From contig PS015296.1 of assembly GCA_048213135.1 (NCBI GenBank), forward strand, positions 1-64,000: 64,000 bases of DNA. Reading direction: 5' to 3'. A program made the position numbers and the translations under genes. This DNA is from Reclinomonas americana ATCC 50394. Taxonomy: Eukaryota; Jakobida; Jakobea; Jakobida. Below the pieces are notes generated by a model, which saw nothing but the letters and a program-made list of their open reading frames with translations, was not told the DNA's origin and searched no databases. Shown here piece after piece: positions 54,283 to 64,000 of this stretch; within the stretch, counting starts at the first letter, position 1; each line of letters starts with the position of its first letter.

Positions 54283-55362
54283 TCTCTGTGCGCTCACCAC
54301 ATCGCACTGTGGGGTGACACACAGCTCTTTGAGGGACACGGTTTGTGTGTGCGCACTGTCGCTTTTACTCCCGACGGACTGCGCGTCGTTAGCGGGAGCG
54401 ACGACAAAACGATTCGAGTGTGGCCGTTGGCGAGTGGTAAGGAAGTGTGGCGACTGGACGTGTACGACTCGGTGTCGTCAATCGCTGTCACCGCCGACGG
54501 TCGGCACGTAGTCAGTGGCAGTGCTGATCACCTCGTTCGTATGTGGTCACTGTCTTCCGGGATGGAGGAGCAACGGTTGGCAAGCCACGCTGGCGCGGTG
54601 ACGTCGGTTGCCCTCTCCCCTGATGGTCAGCACGTAGTGAGTGGAAGTTGGGACGTGTGCTTGTGGTCACTAGCGACTGGGAAAGAGGTGCGACGATTCA
54701 ACGTAAAACAACGCCTGGGATGGATTGCGTCTGTTGCCGTCACCCCTGATGGGCAGCACGTTGTGAGCGGGGACGATAACGGAGCAGTGCGGGTGTGGTC
54801 GCTAGCGAGTGGCGAGCAGGTTCGACAGTTGACTGGCGTGTACGTTACTGTGCTCGACGCGCAGCACATTGTGAGCTATGGAGACCGGGATACGGCCATT
54901 CGAGTGGTCTCACTGGAGAGTGGCGAAGAGGTGCGACGCATGGAGGGACACACTGGTACAGTGCGCTCTGTAGCCGTCACACGCAGTGGTCAGCGCTTAG
55001 TGAGTGGGAGCGACGACAGGACAGTGCGACTGTGGTCTGTGGCGACTGGAACAGAACTGCAGCGGCTGAAGGGACACGTCGATGGAGTGTGGTCTGTCGC
55101 CGTCTCTCACGATGGTCTTCGCATTGCGAGTGCGAGTAAGGACACGACAATTCAAGTGTGGTCCGCACCGGGCGCCCTTGCTCAGCAGGAGCTGCAACGT
55201 GCGCGTTCAGCCATGCTGGCTGTACGGGAGATGCAGGGGAGCACAGAGGATGAACGGGATTCCCGCTGCCTGCCGGAGATGGTGTTGCGCTGTTTCATCG
55301 TCGAGGATGCTGAAGTTGTGCTCTATCGGTGTTGCCTTGATCCAGCTGGGATGTTTTGGTGA
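53964..55362 (+). CDS. W3: WD40 paralogue with expanded first intron
   Basis: Exon 1 (53964..53975) encodes MSMK and exon 2 (54325..55362) the rest, 349 residues. The intron is 349 bp of CTT/CTC/CT repeats. The propeller runs from GHGLCVRTVAFTPDGLRVVS to SASKDTTIQVWS with seven repeats; one blade (VYVTVLDAQHIVSYGDRDTA) is degenerate. The tail is ARSAMLAVREMQ, then PEMVLRCFIVEDAEVVLYRC and DPAGMFW, as in W1 and W2. The same four-codon first exon ending AAG and the same splice position identify the three as one family. Confidence 0.85.
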
Positions 55363-55536
55363 GAGTGAGTGTGCAAATGTAATCAGTCGCGTACAGTAGC
55401 TCGGTGTGGTCTCTTTTTCTGCACGCACTGGAGTGCTGCTTGCTGACAGCAAGCGACCGATTCTCGCCGTGACAGCCACCAAAAAGAAAGTGGGCCGCGA
55501 GGAGGAGAGCGGCAGCACCGTGTGTATCAGGAAACA

Positions 55537-55884
55537 ATGACGAAGAAGGCGCACGCCATGGCCTCGAATCACGACCCACCTGGAGCGACAGTGGACAGCG
55601 CGTGCGTCATATGCACGGGAGGAGAATCTCGCTTCGACGCTTGTGGGATCAATTGCAACGACGGCCAAGATTTCTTCCGCGATTGCGTTCACTGCGCTAA
55701 CACCACTCACTCACTCACTCACACAATCACACCGTGGGAATCTGGAAACACAAGCCAAGCTCCCGCACTTTCTCGTATTCCTCGGCAAACGCCGTCTGCA
55801 AGTACCGATTCAGGTCGATCAGCATCCGTGCTCCGAGTCGGTACTGGCCGCCCTCACTGTTTGTATAGAGACAACGCAGTGTGA
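55537..55884 (+). CDS. Doubtful Cys-rich small ORF antisense to NSE1
   Basis: From ATG 55537 a 115-residue frame contains CVIC-x9-C-x3-C-x9-CVHC, a zinc-ribbon or RING-like spacing without the usual His. It overlaps the last NSE1 exon on the other strand and includes a TCACTCACTCAC simple repeat, so it may be chance: on the opposite strand the same bases read as Ala-rich. Kept because of the regular Cys spacing. Confidence 0.2.
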   Translation: MTKKAHAMASNHDPPGATVDSACVICTGGESRFDACGINCNDGQDFFRDCVHCANTTHSLTHTITPWESGNTSQAPALSRIPRQTPSASTDSGRSASVLRVGTGRPHCLYRDNAV

Positions 55885-57612
55885 GCGCATGCACACTCGC
55901 TTGGAGAGCGCGCAAGAGAGAGCACACGCAACTGCTCCAACCACTTGTTGTCGGAGAGCTTGTTCAGCAGGAGTTGAGAGTTGCTGCGCGAGGAGGATCA
56001 GTCGACAGACGGAGTGGCGAGACAACTCAGAGGAACGTGCGCAGCGAATGACAACTCAGAAGAACAAGCACTCCAAGAAGAGAAGCAGAGAGAGAGAGCC
56101 ACAATCTGCGCTTCCCTCACAACGCAACGCTGGTGTCAAGTGCTGAATCACACCAGGCAGCCCCAGCAGCGCATTGTGGCCAATCCACGGCGGTCGCGTG
56201 CCAATGTCCTCCTCCTCCCACTTCTTCACCGACACCTCCACAATCTCACGAATCACCGCCAGCTCCTTGTCGGTGAATGCGGTGCCGAACTTGGCCGCTG
56301 CATCCGTCTCCTCGTTGACCACCGCGTAGTAGCGCTCGCTCGTACTCGGGTCGACAAACATCAGCAGATCCATGCGCATCCAGCGGAGGTTGTCGCGAAT
56401 GGTCTCCAGGATGGCGTCGCGGTCCCTGACGGCGTCTGCGGATGGGAGAGGGAGGAGAGGGGGGGGGGGAGGGGGAGGGAAGGAGGGAGAGGGAGGAAAG
56501 AATGAACAACCTGGTACGCAGCATTCAGCTTTTCCCCATTTCCCTCAACGATTGACAGACTGCGTGGGTGCTGTCCGCACGTCGCACTGCGTTCTCGCTC
56601 ATGCACCTGCCTCTCAGTCGTCTGCAATCCATTCTATGTCTCTCTCAGAAGACAGAATGCTTGTCTGTTCTCGCTCACTCGTCTGTCCCGCAGCATCATG
56701 CTGTGTCTCTTTCACAGACAGAGATGCATGTCTCTGTGATGCACCTGCTTCTCAGTTGTCCTTGCAACAGAAAGAGCGCGCTGATTGCTTGTCTCCGAGT
56801 CTCTCGCTCCTGCCTCTCAGTTGTCTGCTGTCATTCTCTGTCTCTCTCACAACAGAAAGAGAGTGCTCCTTGTTCAGCTTGCTTCTCAGCTGTCATCTTG
56901 CATTCTCTCTCAGCAAAAGCGTCGGCGCAGTGTGCATGTTCATGCGCCTGCTCAATCTCTCTCTCTTGCATTCTGTTGACTGCATGTCTCCTTGCCCTGT
57001 TGCTTCTGCGCCTGCTTCTCAGCTGTCTGCTTTCCATTCTCTGTCTATCTCAACAGGGAGATGCAAGTCTCACTGCATTCTCGCCTGCCTCTCTCTCAGT
57101 CCCTGTTGTCTGCCCCCAACTGATCAATGAGAAGCGCGTTTCACTCTTCTTCCCCGTCTCTCTCTCTCTCTTCTCTCTCTCTCTCTGCTCGTACGTACGA
57201 CTCCGNNNNNNNNNNNNNNNNNNNNNNNNNNNNNNNNNNNNNNNNNNNNNNNNNNNNNNNNNNNNNNNNNNNNNNNNNNNNNNNNNNNNNNNNNNNNNNN
57301 NNNNNNNNNNNNNNNNNNNNNNNNNNNNNNNNNNNNNNNNNNNNNNNNNNNNNNNNNNNNNNNNNNNNNNNNNNNNNNNNNNNNNNNNNNNNNNNNNNNN
57401 NNNNNNNNNNNNNNNNNNNNNNNNNNNNNNNNNNNNNNNNNNNNNNNNNNNNNNNNNNNNNNNNNNNNNNNNNNNNNNNNNNNNNNNNNNNNNNNNNNNN
57501 NNNNNNNNNNNNNCTACTCGTCTACTCTCGTCCTCCGTCCTCCTCCTCTCTCTCCGTTCCGTTCGTTCGTTCCGTCCCGTACCCTACCGTACTACTACTA
57601 GTAGACGCGTCG

Positions 57613-57680
<68 letters not shown>

Positions 57681-57846
57681 TTCCCTTTCCCTCCCCGCTC
57701 ACGCAACGAAGTGAAGGCAACCTCCCACTCTCATTCCACCTCTTTGTCGCATTCTCAATCAACACCACCACCTCCGCGCGCGTGACCACTCCCAACTTGC
57801 ACAGCGACACAAGCACATCGCGATGCGCTTGACACATTTGCGCCAT
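55727..57846 (-). CDS. NSE1-like subunit of the SMC5/6 complex, no RING visible
   Basis: Supported exons: 57846 down to about 57740 (MAQMCQAHRDVLVSLCKLGV, the first winged helix), a central exon ending at about 56130 (residues IRDNLRWMRMDLLMFVDPST, YYAVVNEETDAAAKFGTAFT), a short exon near 55930-55984 (NSQLLLNKLSDNKWLE) and the last exon from about 55870 (GGQYRLGARMLIDLNRYL). The YYAVVNE and NKWLE...YRLG motifs match NSE1 (NSMCE1), which partners NSE3 and carries a C-terminal RING. Here the frame stops at GLCFQIPTV just where the RING should begin. Exon linkage through a 1.3-kb repetitive intron with an N gap is uncertain: a candidate exon at 56516-56560 joins the first exon in frame but not the next. 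Two donors are GTTGCG. Confidence 0.65.
56560..57190 (-). repeat. Degenerate tandem array in the NSE1 intron
   Basis: About seven units of 80 to 95 bp share GCACCTGC(T/C)TCTCAG, TCTCTCTCA, ACAGA(A/C)AGA and TGCATGTCT. It passes into CT repeat and a 308-bp N gap (57206-57513), then long CT runs to 57690. Confidence 0.8.
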
Positions 57847-58228
57847 TTTCCTTACTTTGTGTGAGTGAGCGAAAGAAGAAAGGGGTTTGCCATTCTGACG
57901 TCACATTGTCTCTCGCGCCATCGACATCGACCTTGGAAAGGGCTGTCTTCTTCTTTTTAATGTCACGTTTTCCTCCGTGGCCTTCCAAGCCGCAGCCGCA
58001 AACAGAGACTTCAAACACGCACATACTCACTCACACACACACAAACAGGGGGGCCTACCTAGATAGCACAGAAAAAGAGATAACAGGGGGGGTTGTCGAC
58101 ACGGATAGGACACAAAGAGGCAAAAACGATAACAGGTCGACGACAAGAGACGACGACGGGGAAAAACAGAGACCACACAGACACACACGGATTAGTAGTA
58201 GTAGTAGCGCGAGGGAGCCCCTGGGTCC

Positions 58229-58816
58229 TCACATATTGGCTGCGGCCGCCACTCGCTCGTGCAACCTGAACGTTTCCCTCACAAACGGTCGCACGTCGCC
58301 TGCCCTCCGGTGGAAGTCGCGCATGTTTTTCAAGACGTCGAGCAGCTTGACCAGCTCCGAGTCCTCGTTGTCGTCGAACCACGACTCGATGGGGATGCCG
58401 TTGTCGAGTTGGAAGCCGAAGGCCTGTGGAGAGTTGTCCACAATCACCGCCGACGCCAGATCGCGACCGAGCACGTTGAGGTCCTTCAGGTAGTTGCCTT
58501 CGACGGGCACGCAGCTCTCACGGAAGACGCGGTATCTGCGGAGGGGAAGGGGGGATGAAGGGTGAGTCATCAAAATCGCACAAGTCGTGTTCAACAACAA
58601 TCGTTCACTGTGTCTCTCTCTTCACTCTGCATGACCTGCGCCACGCCCTCAATCATTCACTCTTTCAACATCTTGCTCTCACTAATACACACACAACGTT
58701 CTCAGTCGCTCTTCACTCCACTCTGCATGACTCGCCACGCTCTCAATCATTCAACATCTTGCTCTCTCTCTCTCTCTCCCTCTCCCTCTGTACTGCATCC
58801 TCCAATTTCGACGAGG

Positions 58817-58853
<37 letters not shown>

Positions 58854-61468
58854 GAGCAAATGCGGATCCACTGTGAAAGACCAACTCGCTCATAGTCACA
58901 CCGCATGACCCGCCACACTCTCAGTCCTTCTTTCAACCCCTAAACTCTCTCGTTCAACCACTCCCTCTCATTACTGCTCGCCCCAAATTCGACAGGCTAT
59001 TCAGAAAGAGAGAGCGAGAGAGTTGTGCTCTCCCTTTCTCTGCACATGTACCGCCAGGCTTCAATCACTCGGCTCACTATCTCACACACATTCTCCCCTC
59101 CCCCTGCCACTCCAACTCGGTCATCTTCACTCTGCATGATACGGCACACGTTCTCCATCATTCTGTCATCCCTTCCTCTCTCTGCCTCCAAGTTCACTGA
59201 CACAAACGAATTCTCTCCCTATCTCGCGAGTGCGACCACAGAGATAACAACAATCGAAAGAAACCCTTCCCCTTTTCCCCCTTCCCCCTCTCCCTTTCCC
59301 CTTTCCCCCTTTTCCCCCCGCGCAACTTGATCCACTTCTTCTCCGGGTCGAGAATGTTGAGCAGCTTGTCCGCATACACCCGTTGTGATGCCGTGAAAAC
59401 AATAATCTCAAACATCTTCGACACCACATCCAAAAAGTACTCCAAGTGTGGTCGCTTGCGCACATAAATGGTGTAGTCGACGCCGTTGAAGTGTACCGGG
59501 AAGGTCAAGTCGGCGTTGGGCAAGTACTCGACACTGCAGTGCACCAGTGTCTCGTCGAGATCGAGAATCAGTGAAATGTCGGCACTCTGTCGCGTCTTGC
59601 GTGGCAGACATGTTGTGCGAATGGTCTGCACTTGCTCGAGTGGCGGCAGCTGGTGAATGAACAGGAAGCTGTGCGTGCGTGCGTGTGTGTCAGCGACGGA
59701 GTATATAAAAAAGGCAGCGGTGGGAGGGGTGAGCGGACGCAACGGATCAAATTCGTCCTCCTCCGCGTCACTCTCCTCCTCGGCCTCGTCCACGTCCATG
59801 GTAGTCGAGTTGCGTCGCGCCGCCGCCGCCGCCGCCGCTGCCGCCTCGGCCTCAGCAGCCGCCTGCGCACGAGCCGCCGCCGCCGCATCCGATGCCGCCT
59901 GTGCCGCCGCNNNNNNNNNNNNNNNNNNNNNNNNNNNNNNNNNNNNNNNNNNNNNNNNNNNNNNNNNNNNNNNNNNNNNNNNNNNNNNNNNNNNNNNNNN
60001 NNNNNNNNNNNNNNNNNNNNNNNNNNNNNNNNNNNNNNNNNNNNNNNCGCAGCCGCCGCCGCCGCCGCACTCGCATGCTCGCCCGCATGATGCGGCACCA
60101 CATACGTCGGCGAGAACATAATCGCGGTGCGATCCGGCGCCGTCTCCTCCTCATCATGCATATACGTGTGCCCATGATGATACTCCGCCGCCGCCGTCGT
60201 CGTCGTGGACGATGACACCGCCTGTGCCGGGAACGCACGCGCCAACCGCAACGTATGCAGCGGCGAAGTCGGCACCACCGGCGGCGACACTGCTGGTGGC
60301 GGCGATGGAGGCGCCGCGGCACTCGGCTGCGATCCGCGTCGCTTACCCGCCGGCGACGATGTGATAAACCCGCCTACACTAGTGCCACCATTGCTGGGTG
60401 TTGCCGCACTGCTTCCACTCGCCGCGTGCGTGTACCCGCCGTGATGGTGGTAGTGATGGAGTGGTGGTCGCGTGGGAGTCGCTGGTGGATCCATGTCGGC
60501 CACGCTGATCGGTGCCACCATGGGCGCCGACGCCACCGCCGCTTGTGACGGTGGTGTGTGCATGCCTGCGCGTGAATGCCAAAGAGTGAGCACCAACACA
60601 GAGAGAGAGAGAGTCGGTGTGATGTGTGTGAGAGAGTATAAATTTGACACCAAGAATCCCAAACGGCACTTTGATCACCGACACACATCAACACATACAC
60701 GCGCGTGCTCTCTTTCTCATGTGTATGCGTCTGTGTGTGCGTGTGTGTGTATGTGTGTGTGAAAGTACACGCACCACTCTTGGCAGAGGCGGCGACTGGA
60801 GAGGCCAACGTGTTTCGACTCAACACACGAGTGGATCGCGCACCCGCAGAGTCAGTGTGACGTGTCGGAGTGTTGTTGTTGCTCAGCGCGGAGGCAGGAG
60901 GCGAGGTAGAGGACGGCGACGCGGAGAGCAGCAAATTGCCAAGCACCGGACAACGGGCGCCGGACGAGATGTCGACCACACACGACGACGCGCCCGCAGA
61001 AGCCGCCGCCGTCGCGTTCATTGCAGGCGAGCGGATGACTGTTGCTGCTGTTGCTGTTGTGCGAGGCTGCGGCTGCGCAAAGTGATGCACAGAGGCGACG
61101 GGCACTTGTCGCGCGGCCATGGGCGGCGATCGCACACTCGCCGCCGTTGCTGCTGCGTCGGTGAGTGAGGTGGACGAGGCCAGGCGCAGTGGAGGCGGCG
61201 GTGCTTGCTTGCGAGGGCGCATGGAGGCAGCGGCGGCGGCGGCAGAGGCGGCCGCCGATGTCGAAGTCGACGTTCCGGTCGCCGGGGACTTGAGTGCGGC
61301 GGTGGAGGCGGCTGCGGCGGCGGCGACTGCTGAGGCTCCCGGAGAGAGTGGAGAGGCTGTTGCGACTGTGGCTGCAGTGGTGGCAGGGCTGCTGGGGGAG
61401 GCGGGAGAGCGGCCGTGGCGGCAGCGCAGCACTGAGGGCAATGGGCGACGCGAGAACCCGGACGACAT
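58229..61468 (-). CDS. CTDSPL2-like HAD phosphatase with long disordered N-terminus
   Basis: Exons 60775..61468, 59744..60565 (with a 137-bp N gap at 59911-60047), 59337..59668 and 58229..58535. The catalytic domain starts [10 protein letters not shown], as in CTDSPL2, and has the [10 protein letters not shown] motif with nucleophile Asp and the acid/base Asp two residues on. It continues [18 protein letters not shown], the metal-site block [20 protein letters not shown] and ESWFDD, and ends [14 protein letters not shown]. Such SCP-type phosphatases act on phosphoserines of the RNA polymerase II CTD and other nuclear substrates. The N-terminal 500 residues are Ala/Ser/Pro/Thr-rich with poly-Ala runs (one flanks the gap), His runs and an acidic patch before the domain. 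Introns 2 and 3 have GTTGCG donors. The spliced product reads FDP|FLFIHQ across intron 2. Confidence 0.88.
58590..59200 (-). repeat. Degenerate tandem array in the CTDSPL2-like intron
   Basis: The 801-bp intron 3 contains seven or so units of 75 to 90 bp sharing CTCTGCATGA(C/T), CGCCAC, CTCTCAATCATTC and CTTGCTCTC, with GA/CT runs between. Confidence 0.75.
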
Positions 61469-62008
61469 TGCTGCGTGGACTGTGTGAGCGTGCGTCCACC
61501 CAGCGAGACAAGTGTGTGTGTGTGGGAGAGGAGAAAAAAGTCCGTTTTCCGTTCGGTAAAACACACCTCTGGTTTTCTTGTTCGACAGCTCGTGTGGCGT
61601 GTGTGGATGGATACCGAGCGAGTTGTGCGCGCGTGTGCGTGTGTGCGTGAGAGAGAGGGTGGAGGGTGGCAGAGGCGAGGGGGTGAGTTGTGCGCAAGAG
61701 TTTTCCCTTGGCACGTGCTCAAGCACGCGTTTAAGACAATGTACGATTTGGGGTGCCAGATTTGTGAACCGGTTTTTTCATGCATTGACTTCGAGGTCGA
61801 TCTGATGGACTGGCTTTGGCGTCTGCAGCTTCCCTGGCCTGCTGCATCTCTCGCTCTCCACACTGCCTCTGCATCCATTGCTTGCTTCACTTTTTGTCGC
61901 GTTTGTCAATCCATTTGCTGTCCCGCTATTTTCAACTCACACACAGCCCACACACAGCGCTCTCGTTTTGTGTGCAAAGGAGACTGCATTCTTAGCATTT
62001 CGTCACTC
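61469..62008. other. Divergent intergenic region
   Basis: 540 bp between the CTDSPL2-like and P-loop genes. It has GTGTGTGTG and GAGAGAG runs near 61505 and 61650. No gene is supported. Confidence 0.6.
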
Positions 62009-64000
62009 ATGGCAAGTGGCAGTGGAGAGCACGATGAGTTGCGTTACTCGCCTCGCGCTCTCCCTCCTGTCCGCATGTGATTAATATTGACTTGTCGCAT
62101 GCAGTGCCTCATTGCGGGAGGAAGACTCTGGCCCCGTTTCCGCTCCTGCGGCCGGTGCAGCTGACGAAGGTGCGCATGATCTCCTCACTTCTTCTTCTTG
62201 TTGTTGTTCATTCTTGTTTCTTGTTGTCCTCTTCCTCCTGCTTCCTCTTCTTCTTCTTGCTGTTGTTCTTGTTGTCCACCTCCTCCTGCTGCTTCTTCTT
62301 CTTCTTCTTCTCGTTCTCCTCCTCTTTTTCTTCCTCCTTGTCCTCCTCCTCCTCCCCGTCTTCCTCCTCCTCCTCCTCCTCCTCCTCTTCCTTCTCCCTC
62401 TCCCTCACCTTTTCCCTCTTCTCCTTCCCCCTTCACAGCACCGCTCATCGCACGCACTGTCAAGCCGGTGACCGCCTTCCGCTTCCCGAGTCGGCGTGCA
62501 CTGGCGTCGACTCTGGCCAGCCGCATCGCCGATGCCGTGGAAGGCTTGTCACCTCTCTCTCTTTCTCTCTTCTCCTTTGCCGTTGCTCACTTTTTGGTCC
62601 ACAGCACACCGCCCCATCATCGTGATGCTCACGGGCGACGGAGGCGCCGGCAAGTCGTTCCTGGCCGAGCTGCTGGTGACCGAGTTGCAAGCTACGGGTC
62701 GGTGGAATGGTTCCGCTGTCGCCGCAGAGATGCGTGGCCACATTGGCGAGGTGGAGGAGCACGTCAAGGTGACTCCACTCTTTCTCTGATAATGACTCTT
62801 GTCCAGTCCCTTCTCTCTCACTCACTCTCTCTGTTTGGGCAGCCGGAGAACGCACTGGGCGACTTTCTGCGTGCCTTTGTGGTGGCACAGATGCGGGTGG
62901 ACGAAGACAAAGGCCGCCGAATGTCCAATCAAGTGGAGGCCCTGCTGGCGAGTGAGCAGCTGGCGCCTGCACAGCGTCTCCTGCGCCAGCTGATGCACGC
63001 GTCGACGGGGGTGATGGTGCTCGACAATGTCGGTTCGGCGGCGCAAGTGAGCGAGGTGGTGTGCTGCTCGGCTGGTGAGTCGAGCATCTCCTTCCTTCCC
63101 ACTCGCCACGTCTCTCGCTCACTCCACTCCTGCAGATGATCGAGAGGGCGGCAGTGCATTCGTGGCGCCCATCGTGGTGGTGACCAGTCGGCACGGACGA
63201 GTGGCGGATGAGGTGCGCGACGCCATGCTGCACGAGGCAGTGGTGGAGTGTGTGCAAATGGAGAGTGTGGAGAACGACGATATTGTGCAACTGGTGGAGG
63301 AGCGCTTGCGTGAAACAGTGTCGGAGGACGTGCGACGCCGGCTGGTGGAGGCACTCGAGAGTGGACAACAGCTCAACAGCGCCTTGCGTGTCAGTGCCTG
63401 TGTAGGGTGAGTCGGGAGCGCACACACGCTTGTTGACCGCTCTATCTCCTGATCCCGCTCACCTCCTCCTTTTGCATGACACAGCTGGCTCCTGTCGCAG
63501 TCGGCGGCACAATTGGAGCGAGTGCAGCTGGAGGAGGTGCTGAGTGGCATTGGTGGCGACGCGCTGTCGCAGCTGCTCGAGCGCAACATCATGTCGCAGA
63601 CGCCGGCCGCTCGCCGCATGCTGCTGCTGATCACGGCGTGCAAGGAATTCGGCTTGCCGATGACACGGGCGCTCGCACGAGTGGCCGTCAGTGTGCTGCG
63701 CGAGATTCCAGAGCTGACGGTGGAGGTGGATGAGGTGGGTGGTGGTGCAGCAGAGGCGCATGCATATGCGGCGGAGGCCGGCCATCTGGTGGAACTGAGC
63801 CAGTGCGTTCGACTACTGCGACTGCACGAGCTGGCGCTGGATAGGCGACTCCGCGCACCCGACTTGGTGGGCGAGCGACGGCAGTTTGACGAGATGGACG
63901 AGGAGGAGGAGCAACGAGTTCGCGCACGGCGTGCCGAGTTGACGAGCGGAGGAGGAGGCGGAGACGCCAGTGTGGATCACGTGCTCGAGGGTCTGTGCTT
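62009..64000 (+). CDS. P-loop NTPase, STAND- or torsin-like (runs off the window)
   Basis: Exons 62009..62037, 62105..62169, 62439..62543, 62605..62768, 62843..63074, 63136..63406 and 63485..>64000 join in frame for over 470 residues. The N-terminus is disordered. The NTPase domain has Walker A GDGGAGKS within PIIVMLTGDGGAGKSFLAEL, a Walker B-like GVMVLDNV, and a sensor-like PIVVVTSRHG, the order seen in STAND ATPases (NB-ARC type) and, less closely, torsins. After it are helical segments (QLLERNIMSQTPAARRMLLL) like a winged-helix or helical lid, then an acidic, Gly-rich linker. Intron 1 uses GTTGCG. Intron 3 only restores frame if it starts GC (AAG|GCTTGT). Intron 2 is a 269-bp CTT/CTC polypyrimidine tract. 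Confidence 0.7.

Noticed and set aside
1-64000. tRNA, rRNA, CRISPR or bacterial operon features
   Set aside because: No A/B box pairs with cloverleaf potential, no rRNA-like sequence, no spaced identical repeats; the spliced genes show eukaryotic nuclear DNA.

Overview
The window is nuclear DNA of a GC-rich, intron-dense eukaryote, probably a free-living unicellular protist. Genes are broken by many short introns (about 50 to 120 bp). They encode eukaryote-only families: proteasome beta1, a roadblock-type dynein light chain, a USP5-like deubiquitinase, a BRPF/JADE scaffold, NSE1, a CTDSPL2-like phosphatase, an RRM protein and SMIM13. I cannot fix the lineage from sequence alone. Seven runs of N break the assembly, and simple repeats (GA/CT, GT/CA, GGAGAAGGGGA-like) fill many introns and gaps. 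All gene models below were spliced by eye; where total exon length is a multiple of three I treat that as support.

Layout. 0-13 kb: end of an acidic protein, a twin-CX9C protein (-), a BRPF/JADE PHD-finger protein (+), SMIM13 (-), an unknown protein (-), a MAPEG membrane enzyme (+), and a WD40/coiled-coil/TKL kinase (-). 13-22 kb: one giant type I membrane protein with FN3 domains (-). 22-31 kb: a 3' roadblock exon (+), an IQCE-like coiled-coil protein (-), an acidic protein (-), an acylated coiled-coil protein (+), DDAH (+) and proteasome beta1 (-). 31-43 kb: leucyl aminopeptidase (+), an RRM protein (-), a secreted Cys-rich protein (+), a USP5-like enzyme (-) and an ARM-repeat protein (+).

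42-55.4 kb is the unusual part: three paralogous minus-strand genes (A, B, C) for proline-rich proteins with a conserved beta-rich core that may be an Ig-fold DNA-binding domain, interleaved with three paralogous plus-strand WD40 genes (W1, W2, W3) that share a four-codon first exon and a private C-terminal tail. Copies of the A/C 3' flank are scattered between them. 55-64 kb: NSE1 (-), a CTDSPL2-like phosphatase (-), and a P-loop NTPase (+) running off the end.

Organisation. Several gene pairs are head to head with only 57 to 98 bp between start codons, and one pair is tail to tail with 22 bp between stop codons. Against this compaction, a few introns have grown to about 1 kb by tandem repetition, and at least two of these appear to be built from copies of their own 3' splice junction. 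A recurrent GTTGCG 5' splice site is used in many genes on both strands; the Gly-Thr processing site of the proteasome subunit supports where it is cut. Most single-copy genes are unrelated housekeeping genes; only the A-C/W1-W3 block looks like a functional or duplicative unit.
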